A stretch of 64,000 nucleotides of DNA, from positions 1-64,000 of the forward strand of contig JACCGJ010011408.1 in NCBI GenBank assembly GCA_013407085.1. Direction: 5' to 3'. Below the pieces are notes generated by a model. That model was not told the origin of the DNA and made no database searches. It saw only the letters and a list, made by a program, of their open reading frames with translations. The translations under genes and the position numbers were made by a program. This stretch comes from Atriophallophorus winterbourni. Its lineage: Eukaryota; Platyhelminthes; Trematoda; Plagiorchiida; Microphallidae. How positions within the stretch are numbered: the stretch's first letter is position 1; each line of letters starts with the position of its first letter. This document shows positions 44,423 through 55,310 of this stretch, piece after piece.

Positions 44423-44830
44423 TTAACTATTTTGTATAAGGTGAATTAGACTATCTACGTTCATATCAGTGCTGAGCGCCAGATTGTGAAGATTTCTGCC
44501 CCATCTACAATTTTTGATGGCCAGTCCATTAGTCGTAACGATTTCGACCGCCTTCGCATGTAGGCGTTGGCCACACGGTTGAATACCGAGTCTTAATACT
44601 TCCACGTTGTGTAGATAGACGTTGTGGTCTGTATCTTAAAGGTGCTCAGTCAAGGCTGAATCACGAATAAGGGATTGATATTCTCCCGTATCTCAGGGCT
44701 ACTTTATGACACGCTTCCGGTGATACTCGATTCTGGTGTGAAGTTCTCTGGAAGTCTGTCCTATATAAACACCAGGGCAACCCATACATTCGATTCTGTA
44801 GATTCTAATCTTGACGCTTGATAAAGGTGT
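44423..44830 (-). pseudogene. Penelope-like element fragment, GIY-YIG endonuclease end
   Basis: One minus-strand frame, broken by three stops, reads IRIYRIECMGCPGVYIGQTS and then RELHTRIEYHRKRV. This has the C-x2-C and GVYIGQT blocks of the GIY-YIG nuclease that follows the RT in Penelope-like elements. Downstream come EYQSLIRDSALTEHL, NVYLHNVEVLRLG and LHAKAVEIV, then a stop at 44423. Only the 3' end is present. It lies in the intron of the CFAP97-like gene in the same orientation as that gene. Confidence 0.75.
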
Positions 44831-46200
44831 CTTATCCGTGATCTAATAGGCGTTGGATAGCTTCACGATGATCCTGTTTTCGTTTATTTTCATCGCAGCA
44901 TGAGTGTTCTATTTTGAAATCCAACAATTGAATCCAATGTGTGGATCGCTTGGATGTTTCATTCTTATTAAACAGAAGTTTCTTATTACGTTTTGATTCT
45001 GATGACGATTATAAATAACTTTAGTGCACCATTTAAAATACGCATGGAATCTTTTAATACATGTTAAATACATGTGTATAGTAAGACAGATGCGTTAGAA
45101 TGCCAAGCGAAAAACGTTTACGTGCTTAGCGGATAGCCTGTATAACAATATCTTCTGACACAGGATCGGGAAAAATGAAGACAACAGCCGCCACAATCCC
45201 CGGAAATTCTGCTTACCAACAATTGGAATAAAGTGATTCGACCAATAAGCTGATAACATGTTTGATTTTACGTGTAGGCACTTCGTCCCAGTGTGTCTGT
45301 GCCTAATATTATAAAGGTTCAGTAGATTTTTCCGTCCCACAATTCACCATTTGCTTGAAAGTTTTACCATTTCATGGTTGTACGGCTTTTAAGCATTCGG
45401 TACTTGCTACCGATGTAATATTTTCTATGATTATTTTGAATAAACTGAATACGAACAGAAAGACACCAACAGCTAGGGCATGTTATGGAACTCGGCAAAG
45501 TGAGTCGGATGGGTCCAACATGACAAGGGCTTAAATTAACTACTTCGTATCAAATCGTTCGACAATTAGAGTAGTGAGAACTAGTGGTGGTTCGAAAACT
45601 GGTCAACGTGCTTGTGATTACTCATTATAAAATTAACAAGCATTTGACAGATTGGCGTTTGCTGGGCTGTAATTCGGTGGTAAAATTAATATACATTTGA
45701 CCAATTAGCAACATTTATTTGGTCGATTACTTAAAAAACATATCGACTACGATTTGATCTCGGAAAAATAGGATCAACACAAGTTGACAGAGTTGATGAC
45801 TACGATGTACATTAGGAAGATCGTTCTAAATCAAGTGCTCCACAGACTTAGCGTTCAATCCAGATGCAAACTTGACAGGGATCGACAGACTATTTATTTT
45901 CGCAGGCTGCCGTGGAGGTTGAAGCAAGTGATATGTAATCGATAGACATGAGTCTAAAAATGATAGACAATTTCGCTTTAAACTTCCGTCATTATACATA
46001 TGCTGCGTCAACTCAATGGCGTACATATTAACACAATTCATTTTATTACCTGAGAAATAAATATTAAGAGAGTGCAGAGCATGTTAAGCTGATTAACAGG
46101 ATTAAGGTCAATAGCCGCGTATCAATGTATGCTCTGTAAGCCGTGAGTAGTTGATATTCTGCCGGTGCGGTCAAGGTCATTTGATCCGTTTGCCCATACT
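44831..46200. other. Intronic, unassigned
   Basis: No recognised domain. Nothing here continues the Penelope-like reading frame clearly. Confidence 0.35.
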
Positions 46201-46212
46201 AGCGAACTCCGT

Positions 46213-46262
46213 GTCTCCGCTTGATGACATCAGCAACCAAAAACCGGTTGCGGCGTAAGGCA
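46213..46262 (+). ncRNA. Diverged hammerhead-repeat copy with compensatory helix I
   Basis: TCTCCGC-TTGATGA-...-AAAAC-CGGTT-GCGG-CGTAAGG. Inner helix I is CCGC/GCGG here against CCAC/GTGG in other copies, a paired A-U to G-C exchange. The cores (TTGATGA, AAAA) have changes that should abolish catalysis. Confidence 0.5.
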
Positions 46263-46307
46263 TGTGTGCAGAACACCATAATAATGTAAGGCGAATTGTC
46301 ATATTTA

Positions 46308-46491
46308 AATGCCACTGTTACATAGGGTTCGTACAACGAACCACGATGTTCTAACACAGAATCACAAAGTGATTCTTGGTAAAGCGCTCATGGCGCTTAT
46401 GGATGACCAAAGTAATGTGTTGCTTACATCATCCGCACTTACATCGTGGTTCGTTATACGAACCCTGTGTAACAGTGGCATTCAAGTATAA
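46308..46491. repeat. 42-bp inverted repeat with ~100-base spacer
   Basis: Left arm starting AATGCCACTGTTACATAGGG (46308-46349) pairs with the right arm ending AACAGTGGCATT (about 46450-46491), with only two mismatches by my count. The spacer has the palindromic pieces GAATCACAAAGTGATTC and AGCGCTCATGGCGCT. The right arm is the repeat unit seen again at 51380-51425 and 51625-51670, next to the hammerhead. Confidence 0.7.
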
Positions 46492-46537
46492 TGTTGTTTA
46501 CCACTTAACCACTGATTCAAGGCTCACATAATTTAAT

Positions 46538-46595
46538 CTTACTGTCTCCACCTGATGACCGCAAACAGTCAGAAACCGGTAGTGGTGTGTAAGTG
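46538..46595 (+). ncRNA. Hammerhead ribozyme motif (type I) with extended helix I
   Basis: CTTAC (46536-46540) and GTAAG (46589-46593) pair outside an internal loop. Then come CCAC (46548-46551), core CTGATGA (46552-46558), a weakened helix II (46559-46571), GAAA (46572-46575), a 2-bp helix III with 2-base loop and GTA (46579-46581, predicted cleavage after 46581), then GTGG (46582-46585). The core is canonical; only helix II looks damaged. Confidence 0.7.
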
Positions 46596-46965
46596 CGGGG
46601 AATATGAGAAACACATTACTAAGGCGAATTGAATATTCAAAAATTGTTAGTCGCGTTCGTACCAGGCATTTCTGTTTAAATCGTACAAAACCCATACGGA
46701 TAAAAAAACGAGGTGCATAAGCACTAATGTGCACACCGTTTTATTACGTATAGAATCAGGTCAACCGAAATTCACACAACAAAACTTTTACAGTTCTGAA
46801 AAGCAGGTAAGCAAGCACGTTGATGAAACTATATCTCATATGTCTTTAATCGCAAACGCATTGCCTGTGCATTACTTAGCCTGCTCACGACTGATCAATT
46901 AAATGAAACTTTAACGCGAATTCGGTGAATATTAATGACCTTGGTTCAACTAAGCTCTCGTATCG

Positions 46966-47187
<222 letters not shown>

Positions 47188-47279
47188 TAAACAAGATAGT
47201 TGAGTCCAATTTATAATTGGAAGAAACATCGCGCTAAAACCCAAAATTCTGACACCAAAAGTGAGGGATGGCAGTAAAA

Positions 47280-47530
47280 CAATGCAATGGTCATTTATAG
47301 GCGACTCGAGTACTTGACAGCGTTTCAGTCCGCCATTCTGTATATGCTCATCGTGCTTTGCTATGCGAATTCTATTAAGCAACAGCTTGAAATTCTAACC
47401 TTTCTGAGCGCTCCACCACTGTTTCAAGGCACAATGAACCTAATCTCACTGTCTGCGTCTGGTTATAACAGCCGGAAACAGGTTGTGGAGTGTTGGTGTA
47501 TGGTGTGTGAGCAACGCAATGCTTTCAACA
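47280..47530 (+). repeat. Further copy of the hammerhead repeat, core degraded
   Basis: GGTCATTTATAGGCGACTCGAGTAC-TTGAC at 47289-47317 and CACTGTTTCAAGGC, CTCACTGTCTGCG, CTGGTTA, GAAACAGGTT, GTGGAG at 47416-47490 follow the order of the unit at 51319-51560. The core CTGGTTA no longer fits the ribozyme. Confidence 0.55.
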
Positions 47531-49262
47531 GAACAAAAATTTTAAAAAGGAAAAACGGACTGTACTGATTGACGCATAATAGTGTTAGACTAAAATACAG
47601 AAACCTAAAATGAGAAATTAGAATGTATAATTCAGAGAGAAGCAACAATCTTACGATACGTGGTTTGAAATATGTGTCGATTTTGGAAGCAAATTCTGCA
47701 ATTGATATTTCATTTTCATTTGGCGAAGACTCCCAAATGAAATACATTATAGTGGACAAAAATTACGGTGGATATCTAGCAGCAAATTTGATATAATTAG
47801 AGCATTTACATTATTGCTAGTTCAAATTCGCCCCTTATCTTCAATAAATACCTTATCGGGTGGTTTTCATGGAGTGTTTCTCTCGTGGTTAATATGTGGT
47901 CATTCCGGTATGCCCTTTGTATCAACATCCGCACCTTGCAAAGCGACTTCTTGTATAATGCGATTAACTTAGTGGCGCAATTAAGGATGCTTTTTTAAGG
48001 AATTCGGTATAGGTATGGTGCTCTGCTTTGGAGTGAATATTTCATAACCAGATGCAGGTAGTTATTCAGCAATAGAGGAAAATATTCGTAGCTCAGGATG
48101 GTTTTCAACTTGTGTTCGCCGAGCTTGCGCAGTTGTTATTGGACGTTTCGTCTCAGGTAGTTATTAGTCCTCCGTGTGTAAACCAGATAAGTACGGGCTG
48201 CTGTGACTATAATTTAGCAGTTTGATGCTTTTCTATGGATTCCAGTACGTGATTGTGCATGGCGATTTGATGTCATTTCGTTAAGTATTTCACCACCTGA
48301 AACATTTTTTTACACTAGAATCAAAGTTATAAGGAGAGGACCTGTTTCTGTGAAAATATTATCGCACTGATGTCATGTCAAAATGTTTAGATGTTGATTG
48401 TTCAGTCAAAATTTGCATTCCTGATGTTGCGTTTCATGACTCAATTTGATTCGATTTAGCTCCAACCGTGCCCAGTTCAATTACACTTGCTCAATTCAGT
48501 AGAGCATTATTTAATGACAGCTACATTACAGCACATTCCATAACCTCTTTTCCTCTTCCGTCTTGCGACCGATGAGGTAAGCGGAGCAGAAATATCCACA
48601 CTTAGCGACTACATGGGGCGAAATTCCTAGAGCTTAGGTATACTATTATACCTGATTAAATTAGATTAGTTGACCAATATAGGTGGAGACATGTCCATGC
48701 GATTCACGGATTAACCTAACCTTAACATCATTATTTAGTAACGTATTAGTGTCGTCCTTATGAACCACCTGACATTTGTCACGCCAACTTGATTTGAGGC
48801 TATTGAAGCTTATTATTCGATTTTCAAATGAAAGAATAACTGCGGGTTTTGAACCGAATGCTGCATAACCATATTATGTGTTTTAACTGGCAAACTTGGA
48901 CGGATTTATGCGAAGAAAATGTTGCCGATTGATCGAGCTAGTGTTGAGAAGATATTGCGGAGATGCGAAGTCTATGAGTGCTAATCAAGAGCTTTTGAAT
49001 GCTGTACCAAACTCTACCATCCGACACAGCACAACAGAATGAAGCGCCGAAAAGTTCGACGACGACAATTGCGAACTCGTAATATTTTGGGTTTCGTAGC
49101 AAAGTGAAGCTTGAAAATAATAAGACTGAAATTTTAGTCTACATTCACATGAAGCTACTCTGACGATATCATCTAGGTTTATGTGTTCAGCGAACACGAT
49201 ATATCCAAATCCTAATTCGTGTAGTACAATATATCGCTTCCATATCAGTATACAAATAAAGC
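47531..49262. other. Intronic, unassigned
   Basis: AT-rich; no repeat shared with the rest of the window and no coding signal recognised. Confidence 0.35.
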
Positions 49263-49407
49263 CAATTTCTTCTTCTCCTGTTGAATTATACTTCATTTGC
49301 TAACCATGTGTTTAACTGAACTGAAAAGAACTATTTTATTATGTGCTGTGAAAGCGTGTAAGTTACACGCTTATTGACCACTTTAAACTTATATATTTTT
49401 GACCTAC

Positions 49408-50101
49408 GTAGTTCTCCATTTGTATCCGTTCTTGCTCCCGGTACCGATTAAGCGTTGTGTGGTAGGGTCTGCAAACGGCAACCTCATGCTTGGAAATACA
49501 CCCACTGTCTGGACGCGAGCCACTTGTGGAGCGCAGGAATTCCTCGTAAAAGTCGAAGAAAGGGAGTGTGCGATCGCTTGGCAAAGGATGAGAGTTTGGA
49601 TCGCACCAAGGCGGTCTGATTTTGAGATGCTTCAAAGATCGATCGATCTGTTGCAGTGCGCTATTCACAGGATGCCTAGATTTCCTTCGCGGTGAATTGT
49701 TTTGAAACAGAGATCCACTTTTTGCATCCATCACTTTGTTTTGAATTCTGCTACCCATCATCAAATCCTCTTTTTCTTGTCGGTGTATTTTCAATTTAGA
49801 GGACGTGCTGTTGGTTTCATCCGTAGGAATCCTGCCAATTTCTAAATCGTTCAACCCTCTGCTTGTCGAGAGTATATCGGGAAAGTCGGGGTCGCCCGAA
49901 AGTGTAGATTCATTTGAATTTGACGCGTCTGATTCAGTGCCGCAAGCTTTCGAGTACGTTGCATGTGAACCGTCTATACTACTCACGTATTCGTCCGAAG
50001 GAAATTGATGGTGCAAATCTTCGGTGCTTGTGCAATTGTCCACTGAACTTGTATTAAGTTCACTAACATGGGACGTTCCATTGTTGAGTGAATGATGTGT
50101 C
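49408..50101 (-). CDS. CFAP97: CFAP97-domain protein, internal exon
   Basis: Minus-strand exon with acceptor TTATTTTTAAACAG| just above 50101 and donor TAC|GTAGGT at 49408. 231 codons are open. The first ~110 are acidic and S/D/N-rich (STEDLHHQFPSDEYVSSIDG). A basic stretch PRRKSRHPVN precedes ALQQIDRSLKHLKI, which matches the family's IDREN-type helix. The exon ends PYHTTLNRYREQERIQMENY, the first half of the CFAP97 signature. The frame stays open upstream to 50268 with a hydrophobic start (MLLIFLILVLTV), but the strong acceptor makes that intronic; the family is not membrane-bound. The first exon with the start codon was not found and is probably above 50.3 kb. Confidence 0.75.
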
Positions 50102-51270
50102 CTGTTTAAAAATAAACATCCCATGTTATTGGTAAGCAATGCAAAATGATTGGAAAATATGATGTGACCTTCAAAGTCGTTCGTAAGTAAACGTTTTTTG
50201 AGGTTCTGAAGTATGAAAAATGAGGCGGAGCTCACAGTCAAAACAAGTATCAGAAAAATGAGCAACATCTACTACCGAGCTTTTATTAGTATAATAAAGT
50301 ACTCCAATCACGAAACAAAACCGTCCTTTTGCAATGATTAATTGCAGCACGAATGACGAACACATAATCCACTCTATGATCACAATCTCTTTGCTAACGT
50401 CGTCATATCTCAGCGTGCTACAAAAACTTAGGAAGAAGAGAATTCCTACGTTTCTGTACTCATTAGGAGAACTGATTATATTGAGATCAAGAATAGTTAT
50501 ATTTCACTAGGCTTGACCTTGAATGCAATATCGCATATTAATTATTAACGCGACAACATGGTCGTGACTGATAAGCCGTTTCAACGATCACGGTTAACGT
50601 CCTGAATTAGTTAAAAAAACAATGGATTTCAGGTCAGCTTAAGATTACGTTTAAATTGCAAAGTTCAATCAAATGCTGGTCGTTTAGAAGATCGATTACG
50701 CAATGATCATGGTGATTCGATTTATATCGTGGGTTTGCACTCAATCGTAATTTTACCATCTACTGAGCATAATAGCTAGACAGAAACAACACAAAACTCA
50801 GTGAATTCTGTTCTAGCATTATGTGTAAACGACAACTGAGCATTTTCGCTAATAACGAAAATACATAGTGATGAATAACATTTTGAAGGAGTAATTTTTG
50901 ACACGAAAATAAATTGTTAGATGGTGAACTAACTATTACACGCTTTATTGTACACTGGTTGTTTGTTTAATTGTAAAACAAACCGGTTATTGAGAAAATC
51001 TTTTCACTGGGAACAAGCGATGCCTAACTGAATACAAAGTTGAGTTTGGGTTTCGCAGGTACACAATTAAGTTTAAAACTAAACGAAAATCAACAAAGAA
51101 TATATCATATAATAGATTAGATAGTGGGATTCCCCTACAATAGACCCAACTATATTATGGAAACCATTGATACGAATAAGTGAGCACATTTATTTAGCGC
51201 ATTCGGCCGGAAATAGAAATTGCTGATGGATTATGAGTAGATTTATTGTGAACTCCATGAAGAAAAATAT
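50102..51270. other. Upstream intron of the CFAP97-like gene, unassigned
   Basis: AT-rich, no repeat recognised. It should hold, or lead to, the missing 5' exon on the minus strand. Confidence 0.35.
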
Positions 51271-51295
51271 TGCTTGCTGTAATATATTATGGTGC

Positions 51296-51690
51296 TCACA
51301 CCGCCATCCCACAATATATTGGTCGTTTATAAGCGCCTCGAGTGTTTGACCAAGAATCACATTAGTGATTATGTATTTTAACATCGTGATTCCTTGTAAG
51401 AACCTTATTTAACAGTTGCATACAAGTATACCTTTGTTAACCACTATGCCACTGTTTTAATGCTCACTGAACATAATATTACTGTCTCTACCTGATGATG
51501 GCAAGCAGCTAGAAACTGGTAGTTCTGTGCAAGGAATGAATATGTGAGCACCAAAATATATTGGTTGTTTATAAGCGTCTTTAGTGCTTGACCAAGAATC
51601 ACATTAGTGATTTCGTATTTGAACATCGTGGCTTATTGTAAGAACCCTATTCAATAATGGCATACAAGTAAACCTTTGATTGCTTGCTGT
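51296..51690 (+). repeat. 242-bp tandem repeat with hammerhead
   Basis: TGGTCGTTTATAAGCG at 51319 recurs as TGGTTGTTTATAAGCG at 51561, and the following GACCAAGAATCACATTAGTG, AACATCGTG, GTAAGAACC and GCATACAAGTA blocks recur at the same spacing, giving about 1.6 units of 242 bases. Between the two starts lies a hammerhead motif. The same unit, less complete, is at 46300-46620 and 47280-47530, and its hammerhead end at 10237-10312 and 38619-38700 (minus). Confidence 0.7.
51482..51535 (+). ncRNA. Hammerhead ribozyme motif with intact core and helix II
   Basis: Core CTGATGA (51492-51498), helix II TGGC-AAGCA-GCTA (51499-51511, 4 bp with one G-U), GAAA (51512-51515), minimal helix III C-TG-G, then TA with predicted cleavage after 51521. 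Helix I is weakened here (CTAC against GTTC), so activity is doubtful. Confidence 0.6.
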
Positions 51691-52223
51691 AGTTCTAATG
51701 AATGGTGCTTGGCCAGTAGGTGTTCATTTCTATCGCAAACAAACAATGAGAAGACTGATAAATCGAATATGAACGTTGAAAGACGCTAATGATTTTGCAT
51801 CCTAAACGCGAGCGCGAAAAACACAAATCTGAAATATTTAAAGCACATTCAGTGGTAGGCTTTAAAACTTTGTGATTGAGTCGACCACAGTAAAACACGA
51901 CTTGTAGTTGAAAATCTCAGAAAACATGAGAAAATATTCTGAAATTCACACACTAAACGAAGATAAACTTGACATAGTGTTGATAAACTTACTGAAAACG
52001 ATGGAAAGAAAGTTGGGAATAAATCGGTTAGAGAAGTTTGTGGTAATTTTCGCTTCTGACAGAAACTTCGAAAGAGCATGTGTCTCAGTACCTAACGAAT
52101 CTTAAGTTACCTAGGATTATCAGCCGAGATTAATATCAATTGATACATCCATGCATTTTGTGTATTCCCTTTATAGTTTAGTATGTGTGTGTAGATGCGA
52201 CCAACTTACCCTGACCGAAAATC
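51691..52223. other. Unassigned
   Basis: Short open frames only (for example 51908-52105 plus). No motif recognised. Confidence 0.3.
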
Positions 52224-52500
52224 CTACTTGTGTAATCCGTATGCACGCCAGGGGTTATGTATGTTAATGTTTATCCGCTGCAGATCCAGACGCCAGATTG
52301 TAAAGATATCCGCCTGAGCCACCTTGTTGACCGCATTCTCATCAGCTTTCAATATTTCAATCGCTTCAGCACAGAGTATTTCCTTATTAGATTTTATACC
52401 TCGCTTCATCACTTCCACATTATCAGGATGAACTCTGTGACCTGTCAGCAGAACGTGTCCAGCCAGACCTGAATGCCGGATTGTCCATTGATTTTCACTG
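52224..52500 (-). pseudogene. Penelope-like element, C-terminal fragment
   Basis: Minus-strand reading IRHSGLAGHVLLTGHRVHPD, NVEVMKRGIKSNKE and LCAEAIEILKADENAVNKVA is the same end as that of the element at 44423-44640 (NVEVLRLG, LHAKAVEIV). It is the region after the GIY-YIG core, where HxxxTGHxxD is conserved in Penelope-like elements. The nuclease core itself is missing. Confidence 0.65.
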
Positions 52501-52603
52501 AAATGGCGGGGTAGCCCACCCTAATATTTTATTTAAACGCTAATTGAAACGAGTTTAATAGCAGTCACAGAAAACGGAAAACGTTTGACGAGCTGCGGTT
52601 TCT

Positions 52604-52990
52604 ATGCTGTATGTTCGATATGTCTCCAGAGGAATACGTAAAATCTTGAATAACGTAGGTGTAACAGTAACGTATAAGAGTGCCAGAACACTCCGCTTTT
52701 TAATAATGCATCTTACTGATGTAACACCTTCAAGTTGCGAACCAAACTCTGTCTACAAAATGAAGTGTAGGATTGAGAGGGTATTTGTATTGGAAAAACG
52801 AATAGAAAACTGTGTACTAGCAGAAACGAACGTCGAAACCTGATCGGAATTCCATCCCACAATTCCGGTGAATATCAATCACCAATCTCGGATTTAGCTC
52901 TAGCCAAATACGTTCTGCATGCAGGTCACAGAGCAAATCTTGATAACGCGGAAGTGATAAGGTGAGGCGCCTAAGTTGCCTAAGGCGGTT
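52604..52990 (+). pseudogene. Penelope-like element, RT end and GIY-YIG fragment
   Basis: Plus strand: NNVGVTVTYKSARTLRFLI and EPNSVYKMKC correspond to the RT tail and the VYxIxC block before GIY-YIG. After one frame change EGICIGKTNRKL (a changed YIGKT box), EYQSPISDLALAKYVLHAGH and RANLDNAEVIR follow. It lies opposite in orientation to the fragment at 52224-52500, so the two are separate insertions. Confidence 0.65.
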
Positions 52991-54235
52991 CTTCACGATA
53001 TGGTGGATAATGATTAACTTGCATCACACCAAGTGCGTACACGAATTAAACAAGTAGGATTATCGGCTAGGGCACCTGCACACACAAACTAAACAATTAA
53101 GGGATTACACAGAATTCAGCGGTGTATCAATTGATATTATTCTGGCCTGTCAATCTTAGGTAACTTAGGATTGATTAGGTACTGAGACCCACGGTATCGC
53201 GAAGTTTCTTTCAGAATCGAAAATTACCAAAATCTGCTCTAACCGATTTTATTCCAATTTTTGACCAAGGTTCAATATTCCAAATCGGTCTCAAATATAT
53301 ATTCAAATATCTTATTTGCTGCTAACCAGTCATCAGGTGTTTCGTGATGCCATTTGGAATTAAGTTAAGGCTACCAAGAACTTCAAAGAGAAGAGAAACA
53401 AGCTCTTTTTCAGTTAAGACAAGTGAATACGAAAGAAAGACAGCCAGGATTGTGATTACACATGTTGATGTGCCATCAAGGTCAAATAAATCTCAGTGTG
53501 TTACAAAATGTGAACAATATATTGCACTAGATAGTGCCGTTTAATTATCTTGAACAGTTCTACGTTAACAAGATGACTTGGCAGATTCCGAATTTTGCCC
53601 AGGTTGGCGATCACAAACACATACTTCGTATTACTTTCAATAAACGGAACGTTGGCGGACTGTCAGCAATGCTAATAATTTTTCTGCATGCATCCAGGAA
53701 ACCGCAGTATAGCACAGCCCATGCACAATCTATCAAATTTTAGCGATGATCTGTTTGGTTCACAGTCTCTTTCCTAAATAGATCAAGTTTTGAGCGAATA
53801 GCCTTATTTTAACATTTTCAGATATTTATTTAAAGCTTTTGCAAGGTCTTATCTGAAAGGGTGACATCTTTCACAAGAAGATTTGGCTGCTCACAAATAT
53901 ATTCTTTTTTCTTTTAAGAATCAAGAAACAGTATTATATGGTGAAAATAGCAACCGTTTTACACGTACCATTGGACGACAGCTATAAAAATCCCGATTAT
54001 GCAATCAAAATTCTATTGATGTGTTTGATCTATGTGGGTTTATATTGGGTCAATATACAGGGCCGATAGTGTATGCTCTTTGAAATAAGCATACAGTTTC
54101 CATTTGAAATCACGGATCGTAGAAGGGTTCAAAATATCCTGTGAAAGTAAATTCTACAGAAAGCAAATACGCACCGAGAAGAAATGACGTCTACAATCGA
54201 GTCTTGATTGCGATATAACGGGACAACTTGAATGA
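52991..54235. other. Unassigned
   Basis: No recognised gene or repeat. CCTAGGATT / TCCTAAGTTACCTAAGATT-like short motifs at 52110 and 53150 (the second inverted) may mark a small repeat around the Penelope-like fragments. Confidence 0.3.
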
Positions 54236-54239
54236 TAAC

Positions 54240-55310
54240 GTGTATTCTTGAGGGAACTGAATTTTATCAAATCGCGGAAAGGATGATTTTCCATTCACAG
54301 TATTTTATATGTTGGGATCATGTCGATTCTCACTCTCTTTTGTGTATAATCGGTCAATCCCAGCATGGCCATTCGCTCTGGATATGGGATTTGCTGCATC
54401 CCATCAACAAGCTTTGTCGCTCCGTGGTACATTTTAGCCAGCAATTCAATGTTTTTACGCAGCCACGGTGCCCAAACTGGAATCATGTATTCTATCGTTG
54501 GATGGATGTAAGTAGTTATAATGCATGGGAGCGTTTTAGTAGAGAACCGCTCAAATATTCTCTTCAGCATTCCCAAGATACCACCTGCCCTGTTGAAGGC
54601 TTTCTAGCAATGACCATTCGGTTTCAGGTCATTAGTAATCCAGAATCCTATATCCTTTTCAGCGCTGGTGCAAGTCAAGTTTTAATGACGAAGAATATAT
54701 GTATGCTAGTATTGTCGGCCATTTTACATTTACGAATGTTGAAAGGAATCTGATTTTGTTGAGATCAGTGATACAAGGCTTCCAAATCCTCTTGCATCAT
54801 CGAACAATCTTTATTGCTTCGGATTTGCTTCCATATTTTCAGGTCATCAGCAAAAAACCCATCTTGAATAGTAATATTTAGGTAATAACATTTAAGCATA
54901 ACAATTAAAAGATAGGCCCCAGCACTGAACATTAAGGGACGTCGCTGGTGACATTGATGGTCTTTAAAAGAACGCCGTCAATGCGGACTCGCACATGCCA
55001 ATATCCACGATGATTAGTTTCCTGTTATCATATATTGCAATAGCTTTTGCAGAAGCGGGCTGTGGTTGACTTTATACAATGCCTTGATACATCAATATAA
55101 CATATATGAACGGAGTATGCTAGATCAAGAGACGCTGTGCAATCGTCCAGAGTGATGAGTAAATTTGACAGAAAGATTTGTTTCGGCGAAACCCATTTTG
55201 CGCTGCTGATGAAAGTCCTTTAGTTTCAAGTTGACCAACGATACAATCAGTTAGTATGCGTTCCGTATGTTCAATCGCAGATGTCACTACAAAGATATAA
55301 CGTGACAATG
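54240..55310 (-). pseudogene. CR1-clade LINE relic (distinct family)
   Basis: Minus strand: 55308-55120 reads SAIEHTERILTDCIVGQLET and AAQNGFRRNKSF, the fingers/palm start of a LINE RT. 54576-54295 reads LPCIITTYIHPTIEYMIPVW, APWLRKNIELLAKMYHGATK and LTDYTQKRVRIDMI, the C-terminal part. The catalytic region between (near 54850-54960) is frameshifted. Sequence is too decayed for family assignment beyond CR1/jockey. Confidence 0.65.

Noticed and set aside
49399..50008. Plus-strand frames of 98 and 67 codons
   Set aside because: Antisense shadows of the CFAP97-like exon.
50102..50268. Hydrophobic N-terminus (MLLIFLILVLTV) in front of the CFAP97-like exon, looking like a signal peptide or membrane anchor
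   Set aside because: A strong splice acceptor at 50101 and the cytoplasmic nature of the family make this intronic read-through.
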